Source of the DNA: Bacillota bacterium
GTDB taxonomy: Bacteria; Bacillota; Clostridia; Acetivibrionales; DTU013
Direction: 5' to 3'
DNA: 17,770 bases
Assembly: GCA_023411645.1 (NCBI GenBank)
Contig: JAEYON010000091.1
Span: 1-17,770, forward strand
The notes beneath the pieces were generated by a model. The model saw only the letters and a list, made by a program, of their open reading frames with translations. It ran no database searches and was not told the DNA's origin. Shown here in pieces: positions 4,495 through 12,053 of this stretch. The position numbers and the translations under genes are program-made. Position 1 is the first letter of the stretch. Every line of letters begins with the position of its first letter.

Positions 4495-6939
4495 ATGAAA
4501 GCTGTAATAATGGCAGGTGGTGAGGGAACAAGACTCAGACCTCTCACCTGCGGCAGACCGAAGCCAATGGTGCCTGTCGCTAACAAGCCCGTAATGGAGC
4601 ATATCACAGACCTATTAAAAAAAAACAATATTAAGGATATGGCCGCAACACTCCAGTATATGCCGGATCTGATCAGTGAGTACTTCGGCGACGGCGAGGC
4701 GTACGGTATTAAAATGCGGTATTATATTGAGCAAAAACCGTTGGGTACGGCAGGCAGTGTTAAGAATGCTGAGAGCTTTCTGGACGAACCGTTTTTGGTT
4801 ATCAGCGGAGATGCTCTCACAGACATTGACCTTACGAAGGCAATTGATTTTCATCATGAGAAAGATGCAATGGTAACATTGATATTGAAAAGGGTGGATA
4901 TTCCTCTGGAATATGGCGTGGTTGTCACCGACCAGGACAGCAGGATCATTCGCTTCCTGGAGAAGCCAAGCTGGGGCGAGGTTTTCAGTGATACTGTCAA
5001 TACAGGCATCTATATTTTGTCACCTGAGATTTTTAATTATATAAAGCCAGATACGGTATTTGACTTCAGCCGGGACCTTTTTCCGATACTACTGAAGGAG
5101 AAAAGGAGGATGTTCGGCTATATTACAAACGAATACTGGTGTGACATAGGAGATATCTGTGCTTATACTCAAGCCCATGCGGATGTTCTGAGCAATATTG
5201 TCCGTGTTGAGATTCCAGGTCATGAGATTAGAAAAGGGATATGGATCGGTGACGGAACGGTCATCGAAGAAGCAGTGTCATTGAGCTCCCCTTGCATAAT
5301 AGGCTCCCAATGTCATATCAGATCAGGTGCCCGTATAGGAAAATATTGTGTTATTGGAGATTATTGCTCCATTTCTGAGGAGTGCGGAATTAAAAAAAGT
5401 GTGATCTGGAAAAACAGCACACTCGGACGCAATGTTCAGCTTCGCGGCAGCATCATCTGTAATAAGGCTCATTTAAAGCAGGATGCATGTGCGTTTGAAC
5501 AGTCTGTTATAGGCGAAAACTCGCTCATTGGAGAAAGAGTGATTATAAAGCCGGCTGTGAAAATATGGCCGGATAAGTATGTGGAACAGTCCACTCTGGT
5601 AGACACAAATATTGTCTGGGGCTCGAAGGCAGGTAGACAGATATTCGGGAATAGAGGGGTATCCGGTGACGTTAATATAGAAATAACGCCTGAGTTTTCT
5701 GCAAAGCTTGGAGCAGCCTATGCTTCTTTGAACTTGGGAAAAGGCAGTCTGGGAATCAGCACTGACGGCTCAGCAAGCGCTTTAATGATTAAAAATTCAC
5801 TGATGTCCGGTATGTTGTCGACCGGCATTCAAGTCAATGATTTCAAAAAACTGCTGCTCCCGGCCTTTCGCTCAGCAGTCCGCTTCTATAGGCTGGATGG
5901 AGGAGTCTATATAAGTGCCTGCCCGGAAAACAGGCAGAAAGTATTCATAGACTTCCTGGATAAAATGGGAAGCAATGTTGCGAGAAACACTGAAAGAAAA
6001 ATAGAAAATGTTTTTGCTCGGGATGATTTTAAAAGGTGCGAAGGGGATTGTTTGAAAAATGTGACGGAGATACTTGGCTTTCAGGAGTTCTATTTAAAGG
6101 GTATTCTGCAGGATGTGAAATCAAACCGGCTGGCTTATAGGATTGCTTTGAGCTCAAGTTCCGATTTTGTAGCAAATATTATATCGGAGCTGCTTAGGGA
6201 TCTGGGTTGTACCGTCGATGCGGCGGGCGTGAAGCCGGGTACAACAGAGCAAGCTGAAGGTGTGGCACAATTTTGCACACGAGTGCGAAATGGCAGGTTT
6301 GACTTAGGTGTTTCTATTGAAGAATCTTGTGAAAAAATGATGCTGATCGATGAACGCGGCAGATTGGTTACAGACGATATGTTCATTGCGCTGATTTCAC
6401 TGATACTATTTCGCAAAATTCAGGGAAGAACAGTTGTAGTTCCGCTTTCAGCAAGTCAGGCTGTAGAGAAGCTGGCAGAGGAATACCATGGAAAAGTAAT
6501 CAGGACAAAGACTTCGCAGCGCGATATTATGGCTAAACTTCTGGACAGGGAAGCGAAGGAGGAGCTACTGGATCAGTTTTCGCTGCATTTTGATTCAGTG
6601 GCAGGGCTTTTGAAGCTGCTTGATTACTTGTCGCTGAACAACATAAGCTTATCGAAGCTTGTTGATATGCTTCCTGAAATTCACATGCACAGGCAGGAGG
6701 TTGAATGTAATTGGAATGCCAAAGGCAAAGTTATAAGAAGGCTGATACAGGAGCATTCAGGCGCTAAACTGGAGACACTTGAGGGAGTGAAGGTGTATAA
6801 CGAAAACGGATGGGTGCTCGTGCTGCCTGATGCGGAAAAACCAGTTTGCAGTGTGATAAGTGAAGGTGCAGATGCAGAATTTGCTGAGGAATTGACAAAT
6901 ATATATGTCAGGAAGGTCAGGGAAATAAGCCGGAGCTGA
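4495..6939 (+). CDS. Sugar-1-phosphate nucleotidyltransferase fused to a degenerate phosphohexomutase domain
   Basis: This 814-residue fusion is the kind annotated as mannose-1-phosphate guanylyltransferase/phosphomannomutase. Residues 1-232 form a nucleotidyltransferase with an intact GGEGTRLRPLT loop, PKP (K23), VISGDA (D106, metal ligand) and CDIGD; it should make an NDP-sugar from a sugar 1-phosphate. Residues about 245-370 are left-handed beta-helix hexapeptide repeats. Residues about 380-814 follow the alpha-D-phosphohexomutase fold but have lost its active site. The phospho-serine position of TASHNP reads S-A-C-P (C476), and the metal loop DGDADR reads E609-E-S-C-E-K614. The C-terminal part is thus probably regulatory or structural. 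ATG 4495 has AAGGGATG at 4481-4488. Nucleotide (GTP, UTP or dTTP) and sugar cannot be read from sequence. It is followed by the DUF881 pair, which has its own promoter, so an envelope polysaccharide role is inferred. Confidence 0.85.
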   Translation: MKAVIMAGGEGTRLRPLTCGRPKPMVPVANKPVMEHITDLLKKNNIKDMAATLQYMPDLISEYFGDGEAYGIKMRYYIEQKPLGTAGSVKNAESFLDEPFLVISGDALTDIDLTKAIDFHHEKDAMVTLILKRVDIPLEYGVVVTDQDSRIIRFLEKPSWGEVFSDTVNTGIYILSPEIFNYIKPDTVFDFSRDLFPILLKEKRRMFGYITNEYWCDIGDICAYTQAHADVLSNIVRVEIPGHEIRKGIWIGDGTVIEEAVSLSSPCIIGSQCHIRSGARIGKYCVIGDYCSISEECGIKKSVIWKNSTLGRNVQLRGSIICNKAHLKQDACAFEQSVIGENSLIGERVIIKPAVKIWPDKYVEQSTLVDTNIVWGSKAGRQIFGNRGVSGDVNIEITPEFSAKLGAAYASLNLGKGSLGISTDGSASALMIKNSLMSGMLSTGIQVNDFKKLLLPAFRSAVRFYRLDGGVYISACPENRQKVFIDFLDKMGSNVARNTERKIENVFARDDFKRCEGDCLKNVTEILGFQEFYLKGILQDVKSNRLAYRIALSSSSDFVANIISELLRDLGCTVDAAGVKPGTTEQAEGVAQFCTRVRNGRFDLGVSIEESCEKMMLIDERGRLVTDDMFIALISLILFRKIQGRTVVVPLSASQAVEKLAEEYHGKVIRTKTSQRDIMAKLLDREAKEELLDQFSLHFDSVAGLLKLLDYLSLNNISLSKLVDMLPEIHMHRQEVECNWNAKGKVIRRLIQEHSGAKLETLEGVKVYNENGWVLVLPDAEKPVCSVISEGADAEFAEELTNIYVRKVREISRS

Positions 6940-6947
6940 TTTTCCAC

Positions 6948-6976
6948 TTGAAATTATAGTCTAATATAAGTAGAAT
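6948..6976 (+). promoter_or_regulatory. Sigma-A promoter of the DUF881 pair
   Basis: TTGAAA (6948-6953) and TAGAAT (6971-6976) with a 17-nt spacer, about 47 nt before the start at 7030. Confidence 0.6.
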
Positions 6977-7029
6977 TGAACTATGAAATGATATGCTAAA
7001 TGACTATTTTATTTCGAGTTGGAGAAGCT

Positions 7030-7755
7030 ATGAAAAAAAACGGAGGCAAATATATTCTATTTGTCATTTTTCTAATATTCGGTATAGTAATAGCCGTACA
7101 GTTCAAAAACACGATGGCTGCAAGAAAGGCGTCAGCTTCCAATAAATTTACCGTTGATACGCTTAAAGCGCAGTTGGCCAGCGTGCAAGCGGAGACGGAA
7201 GAACTGAAGAAGGTCATCGATGAAAATGTTGTAATTAAAAATGAACTCATTAAAGAATACGTAAGTCAACAGAATGACGATCAATTGGAAAAGGAATGGG
7301 AACTGATAAATCTGCATACGGGCATGGTTGGCGTAAGAGGCCCGGGCATTGTCATAAGCCTTCACGATGCGCCGGCACGACAGCCCGATACCCCCTTGAG
7401 TCTTCTTATCATACATGATCAGGATATCAAGGTCATACTAAACGACCTGAAGAAGGCTGGAGCCCAGGCTATAGCGGTCAACAAGGAACGGATCGTGCCC
7501 ATGAGCGAGCAGGTTTGTGCGGGGCCTACAATCATGATAAACGGCAACCGACATCCCGTTCCATACATCATTGAAGCAATCGGCGACCCGGATGAGCTGT
7601 ATGAAAGTATCAGTACAAGCAGCAGAATTGCAAATATGACAGAATTTAACATACGGGTAGAGATCACAAAATCAAAAGAAATAGTCCTGCCGAAATTCAG
7701 TAACGCCGATAAACTGGATCGGTATATTTCAGGACTGGAGGTTGTAGAACAATGA
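7030..7755 (+). CDS. DUF881 family membrane-anchored protein, first copy
   Basis: The 241-residue protein has a short basic N-terminus, one membrane anchor (about residues 8-24), a coiled-coil (about 37-80) and a globular C-terminal domain ending near the stop. The conserved DUF881 segments are visible: VGVRGPGIVISLHDA, then LNDLKKAGAQAIAVNKERIV, GPTIMINGNR and AIGDPDELYESI. The Bacillus relatives YlxW and YlxX lie next to division genes, but their job is not established. The frame is open upstream to 7000, but GGAG at 7021-7024, 5 nt before ATG 7030, and the family's N-terminus favour the shorter start. The globular domain is predicted to be outside the membrane. It overlaps the second copy by 4 nt (ATGA), so the two are translationally coupled and probably form a hetero-oligomer. 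Confidence 0.9.
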   Translation: MKKNGGKYILFVIFLIFGIVIAVQFKNTMAARKASASNKFTVDTLKAQLASVQAETEELKKVIDENVVIKNELIKEYVSQQNDDQLEKEWELINLHTGMVGVRGPGIVISLHDAPARQPDTPLSLLIIHDQDIKVILNDLKKAGAQAIAVNKERIVPMSEQVCAGPTIMINGNRHPVPYIIEAIGDPDELYESISTSSRIANMTEFNIRVEITKSKEIVLPKFSNADKLDRYISGLEVVEQ

Positions 7756-8450
7756 AAATAGCCAGAAAAGTTGCGTTAACGATTGTTTGTATCATTTTGG
7801 GTGTTATGCTGGCGCTGCAATTTAAAAGTGTAAATTACAACCAGAGCTTGGCCAGCTTTGAGAACAAGAGACTGGATGAGCTGAAGAATGAGTTGATTAC
7901 ATTACAAAATCAAAAAAATTCCTTGCAGGAAAGACTTAAGGAACTGGAGCAGGAAAACCAGACCTATGCCAAAGTGAAGGCAGGCGACAGTGAAGCTGCA
8001 CAACAGATCCAGAACAGCCTGAAAAAGGCCAGGATATTTGCGGGACTCGAAACAGTCAAAGGTGCGGGTATTATTGTCACACTAGACAATTATGCTGCTT
8101 CTATCTTTGTTAAGGATTATGATATCCTTAATATAGTGAATGAATTGAGAGCATCCGGCGCCCAAGCCATTTCAGTCAATGATGAAAGAATTGTGGCAAT
8201 GACAGAGATCAGAGAAGCCGGACAATATGTGATGATTAATGGAAGACAGTATAAAGCGCCGTTCACCATCAAGGCCATTGCTGATCCTGACGATCTGGAG
8301 CATTCGCTCACATTGATCGGAGGAGTGGTTGAGATCCTTGAGGAGGACTTACTTAGGGTAAGTATAAAGAAGGCGGATGAAATCGTGATCAATAAATTTG
8401 TTGATGACGGTACTGCGATCAAAACAGATCTTCTGACTCCGGTAGAATAA
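7752..8450 (+). CDS. DUF881 family membrane-anchored protein, second copy
   Basis: The 232-residue paralogue of the preceding protein has the same layout: membrane anchor about residues 7-23 (VALTIVCIILGVMLALQF), a clear heptad-like coiled-coil about 35-75 (rich in L, E, K, Q), then the globular domain with VKGAGIIVTLDN, VNELRASGAQAISVNDERIV, GQYVMINGRQ and AIADPDDLEHSL. The second copy has lost the insertion present before the middle strand of the first (the PARQPDTPLSL region, here AASIFVKDYD). Its ATG overlaps the upstream stop by 4 nt. It ends before two hairpins (8491-8522 and 8540-8569) that separate it from the pdaA group. Function is not established for the family; an envelope or division role is only inferred from genomic neighbours in other Bacillota. 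Confidence 0.9.
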   Translation: MKIARKVALTIVCIILGVMLALQFKSVNYNQSLASFENKRLDELKNELITLQNQKNSLQERLKELEQENQTYAKVKAGDSEAAQQIQNSLKKARIFAGLETVKGAGIIVTLDNYAASIFVKDYDILNIVNELRASGAQAISVNDERIVAMTEIREAGQYVMINGRQYKAPFTIKAIADPDDLEHSLTLIGGVVEILEEDLLRVSIKKADEIVINKFVDDGTAIKTDLLTPVE

Positions 8451-8459
8451 ATAAATTCG

Positions 8460-8487
8460 GTATATTTTTACTCCTTCACAATACAAA
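8460..8487 (+). promoter_or_regulatory. Possible sigma-E-type sporulation promoter upstream of pdaA
   Basis: GTATATT (8460-8466) resembles the sigma-E -35 consensus, and AATACAAA (8480-8487), 13 nt further, resembles its -10 (CATACANT, two mismatches). yqfC and yqfD are sigma-E dependent in Bacillus subtilis, so such a promoter is expected for this group. The spacing is at the short end and the hairpins lie between it and pdaA, so this is only a candidate. Confidence 0.3.
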
Positions 8488-8490
8488 TAT

Positions 8491-8522
8491 AACGAGGCTA
8501 AAAAAGATAACCCAGCCTCGTT
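8491..8522 (+). terminator. Hairpin after the DUF881 pair
   Basis: AACGAGGCT (8491-8499) pairs perfectly with AGCCTCGTT (8514-8522) around an A-rich 14-nt loop. No T-tract follows, so terminator activity is uncertain; it could be an mRNA 3'-end stabiliser or a leader structure of the pdaA unit. Confidence 0.4.
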
Positions 8523-8539
8523 GAAACGCCGCTAAGGTT

Positions 8540-8573
8540 AGGAATTTTTCTACAAGCGAAAAATTTCCTTTTG
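8540..8573 (+). terminator. AT-rich hairpin before pdaA
   Basis: AGGAATTTTTC (8540-8550) pairs with GAAAAATTTCCT (8558-8569, one bulged T) around TACAAGC, followed by TTTG. An outer stem CCGCT (8529-8533) with AGCGG (8574-8578) is also possible and would touch the first ribosome site GGAGG (8577-8581). It could be a weak terminator or a leader structure. Confidence 0.35.
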
Positions 8574-8603
8574 AGCGGAGGTGTTATAGTGGAGGACGTA
8601 TAT

Positions 8604-9554
8604 ATGAAAAAAGAAGTACTTCAAATAAAGTTTGCGGAAGTAATTATGCTTTTAGCTGTAACCTCTCTTTTTTTCTCATTGCTTTCAGGCTGCTCTGAAA
8701 CATCAGCATTTAATAGCAAACTAAGTGATTTGGGCGGCGTCTATTCCAGCCGGTTTTCCGATCTTGATCTTGATGAGGAAGTCAGCGGAAAGCTATCGGA
8801 AGGTGAGGCGGCAACCGTTGTTGCATACAATAATGATCTGCTCAGGTGGGGTATTTCCAGAAGGAGCAATAATGAAACACCTGCGGCCGACCCGGGAGCG
8901 CCGGAGCTACTAAAAAAATATGCAAGTGTATATCTTGGCGACACCACTGAAAAAGTAATATACCTTACGTTTGACGAAGGTTATGAGAACGGATATACTC
9001 CCATGATTCTGGACGTTTTGAAGGAGTACAACGTTAAAGCTGTTTTCTTTATTACAGGACCATATCTGAAAAGTCATCAGGATCTGGTGCGCAGGATGGT
9101 AGAAGAAGGACACATCGTCGGTAATCATACCATCCACCATCCAAGCCTGCCTCAGTTGGATGACAGTACCCTCGAGGAGGAAGTGCTGGGGCTGGAGAGA
9201 GCATTTAAGGAGAAGTTTGACAAAAGTATGCCGTTTCTTCGCCCACCTAAAGGTGAATACAGTGAGAGGACATTAGCATTGACTAATAATCTTGGATATT
9301 GCAATCTTTTCTGGAGCTTTGCATATGATGATTGGTATCGTGATAAAATCAGGGGAGCCCAATATGCATATGATATTGTAATGAGAAATCTACATAACGG
9401 TGCGGTTTTGCTTCTGCATGCCGTGTCAAAGGACAACGCCCAAGCTCTGGAGAGTATTATTAAAGGCGCCGGGGAAAAGGGATATTCTATTGGTGATCCT
9501 ATGGATTTGTTACCATCACAAGGAACTGGGGATTTGAACAATGCCGAAGATTAG
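8604..9554 (+). CDS. pdaA: Polysaccharide deacetylase PdaA (delta-lactam-biosynthetic type), predicted lipoprotein
   Basis: The protein has 316 residues from ATG 8604 (GGAGG at 8592-8596). Alternative starts GTG 8589 (own GGAGG at 8577-8581) and TTG 8571 are in frame. The N-terminus is a lipoprotein signal ending LLSGC (C30), so the enzyme should be anchored outside the membrane. After a linker (30-110) comes the NodB domain: TFDEGYENGYT (D124), NHTIHHP (metal histidines H175 and H179), RPPKGEYSE (R213), FWSFAYDDW and LLLHAVSKDNA (H272). These match PdaA of Bacillus subtilis nearly motif for motif, including E/N-G-Y-E-N-G-Y-T and HAVS. PdaA deacetylates muramic acid left by the amidase CwlD, and the product closes to muramic delta-lactam in spore cortex. 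The B. subtilis enzyme is about 263 residues; the extra length here is the lipoprotein leader and linker. The end overlaps yqfC by 14 nt. Confidence 0.87.
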   Translation: MKKEVLQIKFAEVIMLLAVTSLFFSLLSGCSETSAFNSKLSDLGGVYSSRFSDLDLDEEVSGKLSEGEAATVVAYNNDLLRWGISRRSNNETPAADPGAPELLKKYASVYLGDTTEKVIYLTFDEGYENGYTPMILDVLKEYNVKAVFFITGPYLKSHQDLVRRMVEEGHIVGNHTIHHPSLPQLDDSTLEEEVLGLERAFKEKFDKSMPFLRPPKGEYSERTLALTNNLGYCNLFWSFAYDDWYRDKIRGAQYAYDIVMRNLHNGAVLLLHAVSKDNAQALESIIKGAGEKGYSIGDPMDLLPSQGTGDLNNAED

Positions 9555-9888
9555 CGCCAGGAAAAAGAATAAGGAAAAAAGTGATCAGGAAAAGAAAAAA
9601 AAAGAAATCAGCGGTAAAAAGGGAATACGGGAGAAATTCATGGAAGTGTTTGAGCTTCCAAAGGAATTGATCTTAAATACACCCAGAATGACCTTGGTCG
9701 GAAACAGGGATATAATGATAGAAAACCATAAAGGGATAATGGAATTCGGCTTTGAAAGAGTTCGTGTAAGTACCGGCTCGGGGATAGTAAAAATAACAGG
9801 CTCAGGACTTCATATCAAAGAAATCACTTCCGAAGATATTATTATATCGGGCAGTATAGATTCAATCGAATTTCCGAATGCGGGGTGA
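9541..9888 (+). CDS. yqfC: Sporulation protein YqfC (YabP/YqfC family)
   Basis: This 115-residue protein carries the family core from about residue 30: FELPKELILNTPRMTLVGNRD, then IENHKGIMEFG and IKITGSGLHIKEITSEDIIISG-like strands (VKITGSGL, ITSEDIIISGSI). The first 28 residues are an unusual lysine- and glutamate-rich extension, absent from the roughly 93-residue Bacillus YqfC. GGGGAT before ATG 9541 supports the start, although a Met at residue 34 would give a family-length protein without an evident ribosome site. It is a mother-cell sporulation protein in Bacillus (sigma-E regulon) of unknown biochemical role. It starts inside pdaA and overlaps yqfD by 4 nt (GTGA), so translation is coupled on both sides. 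Confidence 0.88.
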   Translation: MPKISARKKNKEKSDQEKKKKEISGKKGIREKFMEVFELPKELILNTPRMTLVGNRDIMIENHKGIMEFGFERVRVSTGSGIVKITGSGLHIKEITSEDIIISGSIDSIEFPNAG

Positions 9889-11090
9889 GATTCTTGTCGT
9901 TGCTTGGATTATGGAATTATCTGCGTGGATATGTTATTATAATAGTCGAGGGTTTTTTCACAGAAAAGTTTATCAACATATGTACCCGCAGACAGATACC
10001 ACTATGGGATGTCAAGGTGCAAAGTGAGAAAACGCGGACGATGAGGATGAGTATTAAGGGTTTTAAACTCATCAGATCCATTGCAAGAAAAGCAAAGTGC
10101 AGGGTAAGACTATTAAAAAAAGTAGGCCTGCCGTTTGTCTTCAATAAATACCGCAGACGGAAGGCTTTTTTTGCAGGAGCTGCGTTATTTTTTGTATTAA
10201 TTTTTGTATTAAGCTCTTTTATATGGAGTGTTGAGATCACAGGAACTAAAAAGCTTCAGAATGCTGAACTGGAGGAGGCGCTAACTCGGAACGGCATCAG
10301 GACAGGGATGCTCAAATTTAAAATCGATACTGACAGTGCCGTTACAGGTATGATGCTGGATATGGAGCAACTGGCATGGATCAGCATTAATATAAAAGGA
10401 ACAAAGGTTAAGGTGGATGTACGGGAAAGAAAAGAGGTGCCTGTAGTCATACCCAGACATATCCCTTGTGATGTGATAGCAGCAAAGGATGGAATTATAA
10501 GACAGGTGATCGCAACGGGAGGTATCGAAGCAGTCGGCGTGGGAGACACAGTTCAGCGCGGACAGGTCCTGATTTCAGGTAACATTCCCTTAAAAGGAGA
10601 AAAGGCAGGTTATAAGCTTTCACATGCTATGGGAACCGTATCCGCGAGGACCTGGTATGAGGAGAAAGTACCGGTGATTACATCGCAGATAGAAAGGCTA
10701 AAAACAGGCAAAATAATTAAAGATCGTGCAGTGATTTTGTTTTCATGGAAATTGGATATATTACACAAAAAGAACAAGTTTAAAACTTATTCTGTCAGTG
10801 AAAGCAGAAAGAAGTTATCCATCGGAGAGGACCTGGTTTTCCCGATAGAATTGGTAACAGTCAGATATGTTGAGGAAAAGCTAGTCGATGCGGTCATTGG
10901 TGAGCAGAACGCAAAGAAAACAGCTGCTGAATCGGCATATAAGAGGGCCATTGCAAAGGTTCCAGATGAAGCTCAGGTCGTTAAAAAAAACGTGAGCTAT
11001 TTTACGGATGAAAATGGTGAGAGTTTTGCAAGGGTTACAATAGAATGTATTGAAGATATTGGCATATCCAGAGAGATTGGAGGAAATTGA
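9885..11090 (+). CDS. yqfD: Sporulation protein YqfD
   Basis: The 401-residue protein of the YqfD family is required in the mother cell for proper spore formation in Bacillus, with its mechanism unresolved. It begins with GTG 9885, overlapping the yqfC stop (GTGA). The N-terminal cytoplasmic part (1-93) contains LWNYLRGYVIIIVEGFFTEKFIN, typical of the family, and a very basic stretch (KYRRRKA) before a single membrane segment at about 94-114. The remainder is extracellular or intermembrane: a POTRA-like segment VEITGTKKLQNAELEEALTRNG (about 115-137), then VDVRERKEVPVV, and a biotinyl/lipoyl-like turn VGDTVQRGQVLISG. The C-terminus holds SYFTDENGESFARVTIECIEDIG. Its stop is immediately followed by the TTG start of phoH. 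Confidence 0.92.
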   Translation: MRFLSLLGLWNYLRGYVIIIVEGFFTEKFINICTRRQIPLWDVKVQSEKTRTMRMSIKGFKLIRSIARKAKCRVRLLKKVGLPFVFNKYRRRKAFFAGAALFFVLIFVLSSFIWSVEITGTKKLQNAELEEALTRNGIRTGMLKFKIDTDSAVTGMMLDMEQLAWISINIKGTKVKVDVRERKEVPVVIPRHIPCDVIAAKDGIIRQVIATGGIEAVGVGDTVQRGQVLISGNIPLKGEKAGYKLSHAMGTVSARTWYEEKVPVITSQIERLKTGKIIKDRAVILFSWKLDILHKKNKFKTYSVSESRKKLSIGEDLVFPIELVTVRYVEEKLVDAVIGEQNAKKTAAESAYKRAIAKVPDEAQVVKKNVSYFTDENGESFARVTIECIEDIGISREIGGN

Positions 11091-12053
11091 TTGGACAATT
11101 TTGAAAAAACCATCGAGTTTGAAAAGATAGGAGATATTATCAATTTATTCGGACATTTTGATGAGAATGCAAAAATCATTGAAGACGGCTTGAATGTGAA
11201 GTTGATTTCCAGGGATACAGAAATAAAAATGATTGGAGATAAAGAGAATATTGAGAAGGCTTCTCTTGTTATCGAGAGGCTAAATGCCATCTCAGCCCAG
11301 GGAGAACCTATTACAAGGCAGGATGTGAATTACCTTGTAAACCTTGCTGCTGAAGGACAAAGCGACAGGGTAAAGGAGTATCCTGGCGATTACATCTGTC
11401 TGACAGCCAAAGGCAGGCAGATCAAATCCAAGACACACGGACAAATGCGTTATGTCAATGCAATCAGGGATAACACCGTTACATTCGGGATCGGGCCTGC
11501 AGGTACAGGTAAAACATATCTTGCCGTTGCCATGGCTGTCTCTGCTTTCAGGGACAAGCAAGTCAACAGGATCGTTCTGACGCGTCCGGCTGTTGAAGCG
11601 GGAGAGAAGCTGGGGTTCCTGCCGGGTGATATGCAAAACAAGGTGGATCCTTATCTGAGACCGCTTTATGATGCACTCTTTGAGATCATGGGCGCGGAAA
11701 CATACCAGAAATATCTCGAAAAAGGTATGATCGAGATAGCACCGCTGGCCTATATGAGAGGTCGTACTCTCGATGACTCTTTTATCATTTTGGATGAGGC
11801 ACAGAATACGACACCGGAACAGATGAAGATGTTTCTGACCCGTATTGGTTTCGGGTCGAAAACGGTCGTAACAGGTGATATTACCCAGATTGACCTTCCT
11901 GGAGACAAGATATCCGGATTGAAGGAGGTCACCAGGATACTGAAAAATATTGAAGGGCTTGAATTTGTCTATCTGACGGAAAAGGATGTAGTAAGGCACG
12001 AATTAGTGCAAAGGATCATAAAAGCATATGAAGAATTTAATCGAAGAAAATGA
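11091..12053 (+). CDS. phoH: PhoH-like ATPase
   Basis: The 320-residue protein has the usual PhoH/PhoL layout: an N-terminal KH-like RNA-binding segment (about 20-70, LNVKLISRDTEIKMIGD), then a RecA/SF1-like ATPase. Walker A is GPAGTGKT (135-142), Walker B is FIILDEAQN (D235, E236), followed by GDITQIDLP and the arginine-containing LTEKDVVRHELVQRII. Members are linked to RNA metabolism and ribosome maturation; in many bacteria phoH neighbours ybeY, as here. The start is TTG 11091, directly abutting the yqfD TGA, with GGAGG at 11079-11083 and 7 nt spacing. No earlier start is available, and the N-terminus MDNFEKTIEFE fits the family. It overlaps the next gene by 26 nt. Confidence 0.95.
   Translation: MDNFEKTIEFEKIGDIINLFGHFDENAKIIEDGLNVKLISRDTEIKMIGDKENIEKASLVIERLNAISAQGEPITRQDVNYLVNLAAEGQSDRVKEYPGDYICLTAKGRQIKSKTHGQMRYVNAIRDNTVTFGIGPAGTGKTYLAVAMAVSAFRDKQVNRIVLTRPAVEAGEKLGFLPGDMQNKVDPYLRPLYDALFEIMGAETYQKYLEKGMIEIAPLAYMRGRTLDDSFIILDEAQNTTPEQMKMFLTRIGFGSKTVVTGDITQIDLPGDKISGLKEVTRILKNIEGLEFVYLTEKDVVRHELVQRIIKAYEEFNRRK

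Noticed and set aside
11292..11999. Long minus-strand open frame (235 codons) inside phoH
   Set aside because: It is fully antisense to a well-conserved gene, lacks a ribosome site and shows no known domain.
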